The notes beneath the pieces were generated by a model. It was not told the DNA's origin. It ran no database searches and saw nothing but the letters and a program-made list of their open reading frames with translations. The translations under genes and the position numbers were made by a program. This document shows, piece by piece, positions 32,419 to 41,394 of a DNA stretch of 44,075 nt. Origin of the DNA: Thermoplasmatales archaeon (GTDB lineage: Archaea; Thermoplasmatota; E2; UBA202; JdFR-43). The DNA lies in the NCBI GenBank assembly GCA_014361245.1, contig JACIWB010000006.1, positions 1-44,075 of the forward strand, written 5' to 3'. How positions within the stretch are numbered: the stretch's first letter is position 1; each line of letters begins with the position of its first letter.

Positions 32419-33894
32419 GTGATTGCAAGAAAATCGGCACTGATTGTATTAATGCAACTTACAAACGCTTTTCTTGGTTATGTTGCTCTTAAATTCATTG
32501 CAATATATATGCAGCCATGGGAGTATGGAGTTATTGGCTTTGCATATGGTTTTATTTCAATTTTCTCAATTTTTGGAGATGCTGGCTTCAATTCAGCACA
32601 TATAAAAAGAGTTTCTGAAGGAAAAGACACTGAGAAATGCCTTTCTACTTTTGCATTAACAAAATTATTTCTTGCTTTTTCAATGACATTTTTAGTTTTT
32701 TTAACCATCGAACTATGGAAACTTTCTGGAAGAGGATTTGAAAGCGATGCCCATGAAAAAGCTCTTTACATTATTCTCTCTTCCTTTATCTTAAGCATTT
32801 TAGCCCAGATATTTACAACAACATTTAATGCAAAAAAAGAAATTGCAAAACAGCAATTGCCAAATTTTGCTTCAACTCTTGCAAGATGCATAGCAACAAT
32901 ATTTATTGCTTATTACAATCTTGGAGTTTTGCTTCTTTCCTATACCTATCTCATTGGCTCAATATTTGAATTCTTTACTGCAATAATCTTATTTAATTAT
33001 AAATTTGGAAAACCTTCTTTTAATTATTTTAAATCTTATTATTCCTTTGCAATTCCAGTCGCAATAGGAAGTGCATCATCGTTGATAGTAACAAATTTTG
33101 ATAGAGTTGCAATTCAAATTTTTTATGGAGCGGAAGAAGTTGGGCAATATTTTGCTGTTTCAAATCTTTCTCGATTTCTCGTTCTTTTTATTTCAGCAGT
33201 TACAAGTCTTTTATTTCCAATTGTATCGGAGCTATATGCAAAAAATGATTTAGAAGAAATAAGGAGGGTTACAAAAATTTCTGAGAGATACCTAAGCATG
33301 ATTGTTTTTCCAATAGTAGCCACAATGATTTCTCTTTCATATGCAGTAATTCATATTCTTATCAGCGATAAATATTTGCCAGCCATCTCAGTTTTGCAAA
33401 TTTTCCCTATTTTTTTAATACTGGAAGCATTGAGCTCACCCTATTCAACAATGCTATCTGGAATGAATAGGCCAAAATATGAGAGGAATAGACTTGCAAT
33501 AATAGCATTTTCAAATGTAATATTAAATCTAATTTTGCTCCCGAAAATTGGGCTGGCGGGAGGGGCAATGGCAATAGTTTTTTCTTATCTGGCAGGGCTG
33601 ATTTACATAAGGATTGTTTCATTCAGGATTGCAAAAACTGGATTGAATTATAGGGTGGCGATGCATGCAATTTCTGCGATTATTTCATATTTTGCTATAA
33701 TTTATGCAACTAAATTTTTTACAATAGCAAGATGGTATCATCTTATTGCATTTTCCGTGCTTTGCTTTTTAATCTATTTCTTTGTTCTATTTATTTTGGG
33801 AGAATTTAAGAAAGAAGATTTTGTTTTCTTTGCAGATGCATTAAATCCTTTTAAGATGATTGGATATGTAATGAATGAGATAAAGAATAAATAA
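32419..33894 (+). CDS. Polysaccharide flippase (Wzx/RfbX-like, MOP superfamily)
   Basis: This 491-aa membrane protein has about 12-14 hydrophobic segments and starts at a GTG. The N-terminal part (TNAFLGYVALKFIAIYMQPWEYG and YGFISIFSIFGDAGF) and the central FAIPVAIGSASSLIVTNFDR match the lipid-linked oligosaccharide flippases of polysaccharide and S-layer glycan loci. It would move a dolichol-linked glycan across the cytoplasmic membrane for surface glycosylation. It is immediately followed, without a gap, by a family 2 glycosyltransferase, so both belong to one operon. Confidence 0.85.
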   Translation: MIARKSALIVLMQLTNAFLGYVALKFIAIYMQPWEYGVIGFAYGFISIFSIFGDAGFNSAHIKRVSEGKDTEKCLSTFALTKLFLAFSMTFLVFLTIELWKLSGRGFESDAHEKALYIILSSFILSILAQIFTTTFNAKKEIAKQQLPNFASTLARCIATIFIAYYNLGVLLLSYTYLIGSIFEFFTAIILFNYKFGKPSFNYFKSYYSFAIPVAIGSASSLIVTNFDRVAIQIFYGAEEVGQYFAVSNLSRFLVLFISAVTSLLFPIVSELYAKNDLEEIRRVTKISERYLSMIVFPIVATMISLSYAVIHILISDKYLPAISVLQIFPIFLILEALSSPYSTMLSGMNRPKYERNRLAIIAFSNVILNLILLPKIGLAGGAMAIVFSYLAGLIYIRIVSFRIAKTGLNYRVAMHAISAIISYFAIIYATKFFTIARWYHLIAFSVLCFLIYFFVLFILGEFKKEDFVFFADALNPFKMIGYVMNEIKNK

Positions 33895-34887
33895 ATGTTA
33901 AAGATAACAATTGCAATGAAAAAGGTAACAGTTATAATACCAACGATGAACTGCGAGAAAGATTTAGAAGAATGCATGATTGCTCTTAAAAATCAAAAAT
34001 TCAGAGATTTTGAAATTCTTGTTGTGGATGGGCACTCAAAGGATAATACGGTAAGCATAGCTAAAAAATACGGAGCAAAAGTTATTTTTGATGAAGGAGA
34101 TACGAGGGCAAGCGCCTGCAATAGAGCCTTGGAAAATGTATCCACTCCATACATAGCTTTTACAGATGCAGATTGCCTGCCACCGCCAAACTGGCTTGAA
34201 AGGATAGTTGAGGATTTTGAGAGAAATGATGTTGCAAGTGTAGGAGGAGCAAATTTTTCGCCAGATAGCGATAATGACTTTGCTAAATGCGTTGATATTG
34301 TTTATTCATCGAGATTTGTTACTGGCACAGCAAGATATGGAAAAGTTTATAATGAAATTACTGAAATTGAGCACAATCCTGGATGCAATTCTGCATATAA
34401 TATGAAATTTATTAAAGGAATAAAATTTGATGAAAGCTTGCCAACTGCTGAAGATGTTGTATTTGATTATGAAATAAGGAAAAGAGGAGGAAAAATTATT
34501 TTTGACCCAGATATTGGCATGCCTCATAAGAGGAGAAACAACTTAAAAGGATTTTGGAAGCAGATATATAGATATGGCTTAGGGAGGGCAATTGCAAATA
34601 AAAAATATAAAGAGCTTGCAAGCATTTTCCATTTTTTACCATCTATTGCAATAATTTTATTGCCAATTTATATAATTTTTTCAATAATTTTCTGGATTTT
34701 CTCTTCTCCAATATTCCTTTATTTACTCTTCGCCTTCATTCTGTGCTATTTCCTACTTTGCTTATATGGAACAGCAACTTCCTATTCAAAATATAAAAAT
34801 GCAAAAAGAATAATAAAATCGGCTTTTCTTATCCCAATTGCCCATATTGCCTGGGGAATTGGATATATTAAGGGAATGAGAAAATGA
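33895..34887 (+). CDS. Family 2 glycosyltransferase with C-terminal membrane helices
   Basis: This is a 330-aa GT-A protein. TVIIPTMNCEKDLEECMIAL at the start, EILVVDGHSKDNTV, the metal-binding D-x-D in FTDADCLPP, and a later AEDVVFDYEIRKRGGKI (the ED acid base) are all present. The last 100 residues hold two or three hydrophobic helices, so it is anchored in the membrane, with the catalytic face in the cytoplasm. The ATG at 33895 abuts the flippase stop; an ATG seven codons later (MKKVTVIIPT) would suit the family better and is possible. It overlaps the following gene by ATGA. Confidence 0.85.
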   Translation: MLKITIAMKKVTVIIPTMNCEKDLEECMIALKNQKFRDFEILVVDGHSKDNTVSIAKKYGAKVIFDEGDTRASACNRALENVSTPYIAFTDADCLPPPNWLERIVEDFERNDVASVGGANFSPDSDNDFAKCVDIVYSSRFVTGTARYGKVYNEITEIEHNPGCNSAYNMKFIKGIKFDESLPTAEDVVFDYEIRKRGGKIIFDPDIGMPHKRRNNLKGFWKQIYRYGLGRAIANKKYKELASIFHFLPSIAIILLPIYIIFSIIFWIFSSPIFLYLLFAFILCYFLLCLYGTATSYSKYKNAKRIIKSAFLIPIAHIAWGIGYIKGMRK

Positions 34888-36062
34888 AGGTTGGAAATAG
34901 TAATAGAGATACTAAATCCCCATCTGTTATTCTTATTAGAGGAAGATCTTTAGCAATAGACCCCACTCTATTAAAGGTTGCTGATGCACTTTCAGAAGGA
35001 GAATATGATGTAAATATGCTTGTATGGGATAGACTAAATTCAATGGAGGAAAAAGAATATAACAAGAATTCAAAGTATAAAATAACTATATTCCATTTTA
35101 GGGCACCTACTGATAAACCGACCGCAGTGTTTTTTCATCCCATCTGGTGGCTTTATATATTCGGATATCTTCTGAAAAAAAATTACGATATTATTCATGC
35201 GAATGATTGGGACACTCTCCCTCCTTGCGTCCTAATTAAATTCATAAAAAAGAAGCCACTGATTTATACAGTGTATGATTTTTATGCTCATAATTTACCA
35301 GATGGAAGATTTAACTTTTTAAGAAAAATTGTGAGAAAGTTTTTTTCATTAGCAGAAAAATTTGGAATAGGGTTTACGGATGCTTTATTTCTGGTAGATG
35401 AAAGTAGATATGAAGAGGTTGCAGGTGCTAAAATAAAAAAATTAGATTATATTTATAATTCCCCACCTGATTACTCACATATATATCCTCCCCAAAAGGA
35501 TAAAAAAGAAATGATAGTATTTTATGCTGGGTTAATTACAAAATTTCGAGGAATTCAACATATGATAGATGCTATATCACAGATAGATGATGTTAAATTA
35601 ATACTTGCTGGAAAAGTTAGTGATACAGAAATTTTAGAATATGCTTCAAAATTTCCAGATAAAGTAGAATATGTTGGTATTCTCCCTACCTATAAAGAAA
35701 TTATAAAGAAAACATTTGATGCGGATGTTCTTTTCAGATTTAGTGATCCTACCTTACCAAAGACCAAGTATGAAAGCTCTAACAAGCTGTTTGAAGCAAT
35801 GATGGCTGGTAAACCTATTATTGTCTCAGAAGGTAGCTCGATGGCTAAAATAGTGAAAGAAGAAAATTGTGGTATAGTTATCCCTTATGGAGACATTCAA
35901 TCAATAAAAGATGCCTTAACTTTACTTAAAAATGATGCAAATCTACGGCTCAAAATGGGCAAAAATGGAAGAAAGGCATACGAAAATAAATACAGTTGGG
36001 AGATAATGAAAAGAAGGATTTTGAGAATGTATAAAGAGGCAATAGAATTTAGAAAAGATTAG
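34884..36062 (+). CDS. Family 4 (GT-B) glycosyltransferase
   Basis: This is a 392-aa GT-B enzyme. The N-terminal half has LKVADALSEGEYDVNMLVW and DIIHANDWDTL, and the donor half has IVFYAGLITKFRGIQHMIDA and SNKLFEAMMAGKPIIVSE, with the Glu-x7-Glu-like SSNKLFEAM. That is the usual nucleotide-sugar site. It likely adds a sugar to the growing lipid-linked glycan. It is coupled to the GT2 gene by ATGA and closes the plus-strand part of the glycan locus. The sugar is unknown. Confidence 0.85.
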   Translation: MKVGNSNRDTKSPSVILIRGRSLAIDPTLLKVADALSEGEYDVNMLVWDRLNSMEEKEYNKNSKYKITIFHFRAPTDKPTAVFFHPIWWLYIFGYLLKKNYDIIHANDWDTLPPCVLIKFIKKKPLIYTVYDFYAHNLPDGRFNFLRKIVRKFFSLAEKFGIGFTDALFLVDESRYEEVAGAKIKKLDYIYNSPPDYSHIYPPQKDKKEMIVFYAGLITKFRGIQHMIDAISQIDDVKLILAGKVSDTEILEYASKFPDKVEYVGILPTYKEIIKKTFDADVLFRFSDPTLPKTKYESSNKLFEAMMAGKPIIVSEGSSMAKIVKEENCGIVIPYGDIQSIKDALTLLKNDANLRLKMGKNGRKAYENKYSWEIMKRRILRMYKEAIEFRKD

Positions 36063-36155
36063 ATCTGTTTCTCTTCTATAATTTTGCTATTTGATTTTAT
36101 GATATTTGCTTAAAAATATTTCAATTCGGATTTTCCGTTTGTTTAATAAAATAAT

Positions 36156-36710
36156 TTATAACTCTAACTTCTTCTCCACTTCCATACAAATCATATGCAA
36201 AATAGTGATATGCGTCTCCTGTATAATTGGGGTTAGCTCCGAATTCACGAATATTGTTTTGTTTGCGTATGCCTTTAGCTTGCCACCGCTCTTGCCTGTG
36301 AGGGCTATGGTGTGTGCTCCTTTCTTGTTTGCTTCAATGATTGCTCTTACCACATTTTCAGAAGAGCCAGAAGTGCTTATCCCAAAAACAATATCGCCCT
36401 TATCTGCTAATGCTTCAATTTGGCGAGCAAAAGTATGTTCATATCCATAGTCATTTGCTATTGCAGTTAATATTGAAGTATTTGTATTGAGGGATATTGC
36501 TCTGTATGGCTTTCTCGTAAGCATAAACTTGCCAACAAGCTCTGCAACAAAGTGCTGGGCATCAGATGCTGAGCCACCATTACCAAAGGCAATAATTTTC
36601 TTCCCATCTCTTAATGCATCTGCCATTATCTTTGCTATTTCTTCTATCTCACTTACGCTTATGCTCTTTCTTGCCTTTATTCCTTCTTCAATGTATTCTT
36701 TTAGATTCAT
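36156..36710 (-). CDS. gmhA: Sedoheptulose-7-phosphate isomerase (GmhA-like SIS protein)
   Basis: This 184-aa SIS-domain protein has FGNGGSASDAQHFVAELVGKF and, near the C-terminus, ETHITILHMICMEVEKKL carrying the catalytic His and Glu pattern of GmhA. It would make D-glycero-D-manno-heptose-7-phosphate from sedoheptulose-7-phosphate, the first step of activated heptose synthesis. It is followed on the same strand (upstream) by the hddA-like kinase, overlapped by 23 nt, so the two are one operon. The start at 36710 (MNLKEYIEEG) is preferred to an ATG 13 codons earlier. Confidence 0.82.
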   Translation of the reverse strand: MNLKEYIEEGIKARKSISVSEIEEIAKIMADALRDGKKIIAFGNGGSASDAQHFVAELVGKFMLTRKPYRAISLNTNTSILTAIANDYGYEHTFARQIEALADKGDIVFGISTSGSSENVVRAIIEANKKGAHTIALTGKSGGKLKAYANKTIFVNSELTPIIQETHITILHMICMEVEKKLEL

Positions 36711-37707
36711 CCAATCCCCACACTTCAAGTCCATTTTTAACAAATTCAATATTCCTCACTTCATATCCAGCAAGAGATTTTATCAACTTATGCCTATGCT
36801 CCTCATCAGTAAATAGCAAAGCATATCCACCTCCACCAGCGCCGAGCAATTTATAGCCAAGTGCTCCATTTTTTTCACATTTTTCAAAAAAGGTATCTAT
36901 TTGGGGATTTGATATTCCCTCACTCAACTGCTTTTTATGCCCCCATTCTTCTTTTAGCAAATCCCCAAAATCTTCAAAGCTTCCTTTATATATTCTATTT
37001 TTTATCTCAACAGCAAGCCTTTTAATTTCTTCATAATGCTCAAGCACTTCTGGGTCATGCATCGTCTTCTGCATCTGCTTATGAATTATACCAGAAAAGC
37101 GAGGAGTATGGAGATTTACTAATATAAGACGGAATTGCAATTCATTTATAACATCATTTTTTATTTTCATTCTATTAACTATCACATCATCCTTTTTGAA
37201 CTCAATGAAGTTGAAGCCACCAAATGTGCTGGCATATTGATCTTGCATTCCTCCAGCAATGCCTAAATCTTCCCTTTCTATTTTATATGCCAATTCTGCT
37301 ATTTCATATTCATTTAAGTTTATATTCAGCCATTTTTTAAATACTCCAACCAATGAAACCATCATTGCAGAAGAAGAGCCCAAGCCAGAGCCATATTCAG
37401 TGTCGAGATGGGATATAAGATAAAAACCCTTTTCTGGATTAAAATGCTTTATTATTGCATCAAAAAAAGAAGATTTTTCTCCCTTAATGTTTCCATTTTC
37501 CAAATTTATGCTATAATCAATGTTGAATGCTGGCTCTTTTATTATAACTAACTTATCATCCCTTAATTCAAGGCTACTATATGCATATACTCCAATTGTT
37601 GCTGAAATAACATTACCACCATACTTTTCAAAATAGGGTTTTATATCTGTTCCACCACCAGCAAATGAAATGCGCAATGGAGCGCGAGAGCGAAATTTAT
37701 AACCCAT
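36688..37707 (-). CDS. hddA: GHMP kinase, heptose-7-phosphate kinase (HddA-like)
   Basis: This is a 339-aa GHMP kinase. It has SRAPLRISFAGGGTDIKPYF, the ATP loop TEYGSGLGSSSAMMVSL, and the third motif KLLGAGGGGYALLF. RAPLRISFAGGGTD is characteristic of D-glycero-D-manno-heptose-7-phosphate kinases and their fucokinase-type relatives. Placement between gmhA and gmhB favours the heptose kinase acting at C1 to make the alpha-1,7-bisphosphate for the GDP route. Start choice: ATG at 37707 (MGYKFRSRAPL) fits the family and leaves space for a promoter. The one at 37743 adds 12 residues with no homologue. Confidence 0.8.
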   Translation of the reverse strand: MGYKFRSRAPLRISFAGGGTDIKPYFEKYGGNVISATIGVYAYSSLELRDDKLVIIKEPAFNIDYSINLENGNIKGEKSSFFDAIIKHFNPEKGFYLISHLDTEYGSGLGSSSAMMVSLVGVFKKWLNINLNEYEIAELAYKIEREDLGIAGGMQDQYASTFGGFNFIEFKKDDVIVNRMKIKNDVINELQFRLILVNLHTPRFSGIIHKQMQKTMHDPEVLEHYEEIKRLAVEIKNRIYKGSFEDFGDLLKEEWGHKKQLSEGISNPQIDTFFEKCEKNGALGYKLLGAGGGGYALLFTDEEHRHKLIKSLAGYEVRNIEFVKNGLEVWGLDESKRIH

Positions 37708-37754
37708 GACTATAAATTCCGATAATTTTAAAACATTTTCCAAATTAATTTACA

Positions 37755-38201
37755 ATGACCCCCGCCCTCTTCATAGACCGAGACGGCACAATAAACGCAA
37801 ACGAGCCAGAATATCCTCACAAACCAGAGCATCTAAAAATATACGAAGATGCAGTTGAGCTAATGAGAGAGTATCAAAGCAAAGGCTATCTAATCATAAT
37901 AATAACCAACCAATCGGGCATAGGCAGAGGCTACTTCACTCTCGAACAAATGCATCAGTTCAACAATCTCCTAATCAGCGAGCTTGCCAAAAGAGGAGTA
38001 AAGATAGACGCCATCTACTTCTGCCCCCACAAACCCGATGATGCCTGCAGCTGCCGCAAGCCCAACCTTGGCCTAATAGAGCAGGCAATGAAAGACTTCA
38101 GCATAGATTTAAAAAATTCAATAATTATTGGAGACAGAGAAGATATAGAGGGAGAAATGGCAAAAAAGTTAGGTATAAGATTTATAAAGATGAAAAGATG
38201 A
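37755..38201 (+). CDS. gmhB: Heptose-1,7-bisphosphate 7-phosphatase (GmhB-like, HAD)
   Basis: This 148-aa HAD phosphatase has FIDRDGTIN (nucleophile Asp and base Asp), IITNQSGIGRGYFT, the zinc loop CPHKPDDACSCRKP, and GDREDIE. The zinc loop is the GmhB/HisB-phosphatase hallmark. Together with gmhA and hddA it gives three of four steps to a nucleotide-activated heptose. It is divergent from hddA and sits in its own short unit. The first 340 nt use many C-ending codons (TAC, TTC, ATC, AAC), unlike the T-ending codons of neighbours, and the final 100 nt do not. Recent gain or recombination may explain this. Confidence 0.85.
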   Translation: MTPALFIDRDGTINANEPEYPHKPEHLKIYEDAVELMREYQSKGYLIIIITNQSGIGRGYFTLEQMHQFNNLLISELAKRGVKIDAIYFCPHKPDDACSCRKPNLGLIEQAMKDFSIDLKNSIIIGDREDIEGEMAKKLGIRFIKMKR

Positions 38202-38252
38202 ATCTAGCTAAAATAATTGGAATGCAGTGAAATAAAAGATTGTAAAAATAAT

Positions 38253-39215
38253 TTATTTCTTAATTTTCTCCTTAAACCAATTAATAGTTATTTTTAAACC
38301 TTCTTCTAAAGTAGTTTTCGGTTCCCATTTTAATATTTTTCTTGCTTTTGAGATATCTGGGCATCTTCTTCTACAATCTCCTTTTTTCTCTTTTTCATAA
38401 ATTGGTTTTATCTTTATATCACATAAGTTTGCTATTAACTCGCTTAGCTCATTTATAGTTATTTCTTTGTCCATTCCTATATTTAAAACTTCTCCTACTG
38501 TCTTTTTGTTCTCCGCCGCCACTATCGTGGCATTTACTGTGTCGTCTATATAGGTAAAAGATCTTGTTTGATTTCCATCTCCATAAATTATTGGATTTTT
38601 TCCAGACAAAATTCTATTTATAAATATTGACACAACCTGTCCATAAGAAGTGCCTATAAGGCGTGGGCCGTAAGTATTAAAATATCTCAAAATAGTGATT
38701 GGCAAGCCATAATTCTTATAGTATGAGAGACAAATTAATTCTCCTATAAATTTGCTTCCTGAATAGGAATGACGGAAAGTTTCAACGGGATTATCAAGGT
38801 GGCAGACAGCATTTTCTGGCGTAGGAATTTCTTTGGCTTCCCCATATATCTCAGATGATGAAGCGAATACAACTCTTTTTATATCTCCATTCAGAGCACT
38901 CTCTAGAATATTTTCAGTTCCATAGATGTTTGTTTTCATAACAAGCAAAGGTTGTTCATAAAAATATTTTGTTCCATTTATGGCTGCCAGATGATATATT
39001 ATGTCTGTATCCTCTAACAAGCTTCTTAAAATCTTTTTGTCATTTATATCTCCTTTAACTAATTTGAAGTTTTTATTACCTAATAAGTGTTTTATATTTT
39101 CTTTTTTACCTCTCCAAAAGTTGTCAAGACATATTACTTCTTGGTGCTTTTCTAAAAGAGCCTCACAAAGATGGCTGCCAATAAATCCAGCTCCGCCAGT
39201 TACTAAAGCTCTCAT
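38253..39215 (-). CDS. Nucleotide-sugar epimerase/dehydratase (extended SDR)
   Basis: This is a 320-aa extended SDR. ALVTGGAGFIGSHLCEALL binds NAD, SSSEIYGEAKEIPTPE and HSYSGSKFIGELICL carry the Ser, Tyr and Lys of catalysis (YxxxK as YSGSK), and YGDGNQTRSFTYIDD is typical for UDP-glucuronate decarboxylase or GalE-type enzymes. It would change a sugar on a UDP or GDP carrier. The UDP-sugar dehydrogenase next to it, coupled by ATGA, could provide a uronic acid substrate. Exact substrate open. Confidence 0.85.
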   Translation of the reverse strand: MRALVTGGAGFIGSHLCEALLEKHQEVICLDNFWRGKKENIKHLLGNKNFKLVKGDINDKKILRSLLEDTDIIYHLAAINGTKYFYEQPLLVMKTNIYGTENILESALNGDIKRVVFASSSEIYGEAKEIPTPENAVCHLDNPVETFRHSYSGSKFIGELICLSYYKNYGLPITILRYFNTYGPRLIGTSYGQVVSIFINRILSGKNPIIYGDGNQTRSFTYIDDTVNATIVAAENKKTVGEVLNIGMDKEITINELSELIANLCDIKIKPIYEKEKKGDCRRRCPDISKARKILKWEPKTTLEEGLKITINWFKEKIKK

Positions 39216-40600
39216 TCTCTACCCTCTATTAACTTGAAATATTTACTCGGTCTGCCAATTCCCTCATAAATAAAACCATTCTTTATTGCTTTATGTGGAT
39301 CTATAACATGTCTTCCATCTACAATGCAGCGATTACGCATTATCTTTTTTAATTTTAGCAAATCAATATCATAAAAGAGTTTATGGTCTGTCATTATTAC
39401 AATACAATCGGATTTTTCACACGCCTCATACATATCTTTTCTAAAATCTATTTCTCCCAAATTTTTACTCACATCCTCTGGCTTTACAAAAGGATCAAAA
39501 CAAACTATTTCAAATCCTTCGTTTCTTAGATTTTCTATTACTATTTTTGCAGGAGTATTCCTAATATCATTTGTATCTGATTTAAATGCTAACCCCAAGA
39601 TTGTTATTTTGGGATTTTCAATTTTCTTTTCTGAAATTACCTTATGGATAAGCATCATTATTCTATTTGGCATACTGCTATTTATCAATCTAGCAATCTT
39701 TACTAAACTCAATTCTTCACCATATTTTTCAGCGGTAGATGCAAGTATAAATGGATCTTTTGGAAGACACGAGCCGCCGACGCCCGCTCCTGGTTTCAGG
39801 ATATTATTTCTGCTATAATCTTTATTTGCTGCATTTATCGCCTCAATTACATCTATACCCAACGCATAACACACATTTGCAAATTGATTAGCTAGAGCAA
39901 TATTTACATCTCTATAAGTGTTATCCATTAACTTAACCATTTCTGCAACTCGTGGTGAAGACACCTTTATAACTTTTTCATTTAGGATGCTAAAGATGCC
40001 AGCAACAACATCAGTGGTATGCTTATCTATTCCTCCAACAACTTTTGGAAGTGTAAAAAATTCTTCCATTGCCCTTCCTTCAACCGTCCTTTCTGGGCAA
40101 AATGCAACCCCGAAATCTTTTCCACATTTCATGTTTGAATATTTTTCAAGCAATGGAATGACAATATTTTCTGTGGTCAGCGGAGGGACTGTGCTTTTTA
40201 GAACGATAATGCTATTTTTGTTCATGTTTCTTCCAATCTTTTCACAAGCAGATTTTACATAATCCATTTTTGGAGTATAGAATTCATCAATAGGTGTCCC
40301 AACAGTAATTATTATGAAACGAGAGGAAGCAATGACTTCCTCATCGTTGGATGCAACAAATGCTCCGTTCTCAACACACCTCTTTAAAGCATCATTTAAC
40401 CCTGGTTCGTAAATTGGAGATATGCCTCTATTTATCATATCTACAACTTTAGTATTTATTTCGTATCCAATTACTTTGACATTTTTAGAAGCAAATGCAA
40501 CTGCCAGAGGAATTCCTACATAACCCAAACCTACAACACATATTTTTTCCTTTCCTTTTGATATATTTTCAATAATTTTTTCTGGGTTTGTTCCATACAT
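39212..40600 (-). CDS. UDP-sugar 6-dehydrogenase (UDP-ManNAc/UDP-glucose type)
   Basis: This 462-aa protein oxidises the C6 alcohol of a UDP-sugar to a uronate using two NAD+. It has VVGLGYVGIPLAVAF, ITVGTPIDE, CPERTVEGRAMEE, the Lys-Asn-Asp-like MDNTYRDVNIALANQ, catalytic Cys in GVGGSCLPKDP, and GLAFKSDTNDIRNTP. The CPERTVEG form and WecC-like spacing favour UDP-N-acetyl-mannosamine dehydrogenase over UDP-glucose dehydrogenase, without certainty. Start at 40600 (MYGTNPEKII) is fixed by a perfect AGGAGGTGA. The frame from 40660 runs into the upstream gene. It overlaps the epimerase gene by ATGA. Confidence 0.88.
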   Translation of the reverse strand: MYGTNPEKIIENISKGKEKICVVGLGYVGIPLAVAFASKNVKVIGYEINTKVVDMINRGISPIYEPGLNDALKRCVENGAFVASNDEEVIASSRFIIITVGTPIDEFYTPKMDYVKSACEKIGRNMNKNSIIVLKSTVPPLTTENIVIPLLEKYSNMKCGKDFGVAFCPERTVEGRAMEEFFTLPKVVGGIDKHTTDVVAGIFSILNEKVIKVSSPRVAEMVKLMDNTYRDVNIALANQFANVCYALGIDVIEAINAANKDYSRNNILKPGAGVGGSCLPKDPFILASTAEKYGEELSLVKIARLINSSMPNRIMMLIHKVISEKKIENPKITILGLAFKSDTNDIRNTPAKIVIENLRNEGFEIVCFDPFVKPEDVSKNLGEIDFRKDMYEACEKSDCIVIMTDHKLFYDIDLLKLKKIMRNRCIVDGRHVIDPHKAIKNGFIYEGIGRPSKYFKLIEGRE

Positions 40601-40601
40601 T

Positions 40602-41345
40602 TCAATCACCTCCTTCAGGCGGAATAATACCTTTTCTTTCAAGCACCACCTGATTTGCAAGAAGATAAGAATTTATGCTACCAATATCAAACCAATATGG
40701 AGGATTGACAACATACCCATATAATAGATTTTCAGCAGCTATTTTTGGAAGAATTGACTTCTCTATAGATACTTTCCCATATGGAATTAAATCTAAGATT
40801 TCTGGCTCCATTATAACATATCCAGCATGAGCTAGATTGGATGGAGCTTTATCAAGAGATGGCTTGTAAATGAATTCTTTAATTAAACTTGTTTTGTTAT
40901 CGAAATCTGCTATTCCAAATCTATTAATGTCGTCTTCGGGAACTGGAAAGAGAATGATAGTGGCTAGTCCCTTATGAGATTTGTGGAATGAATATGCATC
41001 TGTTAAGTTTATTTCTGTCACATTATCGCCGTTGCATGCAAGAAAAGTGTCTGCTATTTGTGCCTCCGCCCCCAATATTTTCAGATCGCCGCCAGTTTCC
41101 CAACATAAAGTATTTACTATTTTGATTGGGATGTTAAATTCTCTATTCCTAAAATAACTTTCTATCACCTCTCGCATATAGTTTACTCCGATATATATCT
41201 CCTTTACTTCTTTTAGCTTCAAAACATTATCAATTACATACTCTATGCAAGGTTTTCCAGCTACTGGAAGAAGAGGCTTTGGAATTGCATTTGTTAAGGG
41301 TTTTAACCTTTCCCCTCTTCCAGCTGCTAATATTAGAGCTTTCAT
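40602..41345 (-). CDS. Sugar-1-phosphate nucleotidyltransferase (possible HddC role)
   Basis: This is a 247-aa nucleotidyltransferase of the RmlA/mannose-1-phosphate guanylyltransferase superfamily. It has the NTP loop LILAAGRGERLKPLTNAIPK with PKPLLPVAGKP, the metal-binding CNGDNV, then YVIMEPEIL and YWFDIGSINSYL. Its position among heptose genes makes it the best candidate for the missing step, attaching GMP to heptose-1-phosphate (HddC). Glucose-, mannose- or GlcNAc-1-phosphate are equally possible by motif. Its promoter is shared with the divergent glycosyltransferase (TATA about 25 nt upstream). Confidence 0.75.
   Translation of the reverse strand: MKALILAAGRGERLKPLTNAIPKPLLPVAGKPCIEYVIDNVLKLKEVKEIYIGVNYMREVIESYFRNREFNIPIKIVNTLCWETGGDLKILGAEAQIADTFLACNGDNVTEINLTDAYSFHKSHKGLATIILFPVPEDDINRFGIADFDNKTSLIKEFIYKPSLDKAPSNLAHAGYVIMEPEILDLIPYGKVSIEKSILPKIAAENLLYGYVVNPPYWFDIGSINSYLLANQVVLERKGIIPPEGGD
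40606..40614 (-). promoter_or_regulatory. Shine-Dalgarno site of the UDP-sugar dehydrogenase
   Basis: AGGAGGTGA on the minus strand lies 5 nt before the ATG at 40600. It also encodes the final Glu-Gly-Gly-Asp codons of the upstream nucleotidyltransferase, so coding and ribosome binding share bases. Confidence 0.75.
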
Positions 41346-41365
41346 AAGTTGGTTAATAAAAAAAT

Positions 41366-41378
41366 CTTTAAATAATTT
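41366..41378. promoter_or_regulatory. Divergent TATA region of two glycan genes
   Basis: CTTTAAATAATTT is centred about 24 nt from the plus-strand ATG at 41395 and about 25 nt from the minus-strand ATG at 41345. Both genes may therefore be leaderless. Confidence 0.5.
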
Positions 41379-41394
41379 TATCTATTTTATCGCA

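Noticed and set aside
36156-38201. Heptose genes as part of a lipopolysaccharide pathway
   Set aside because: No lipid A or waa genes are present and the other genes are archaeal; surface glycan is the better reading.
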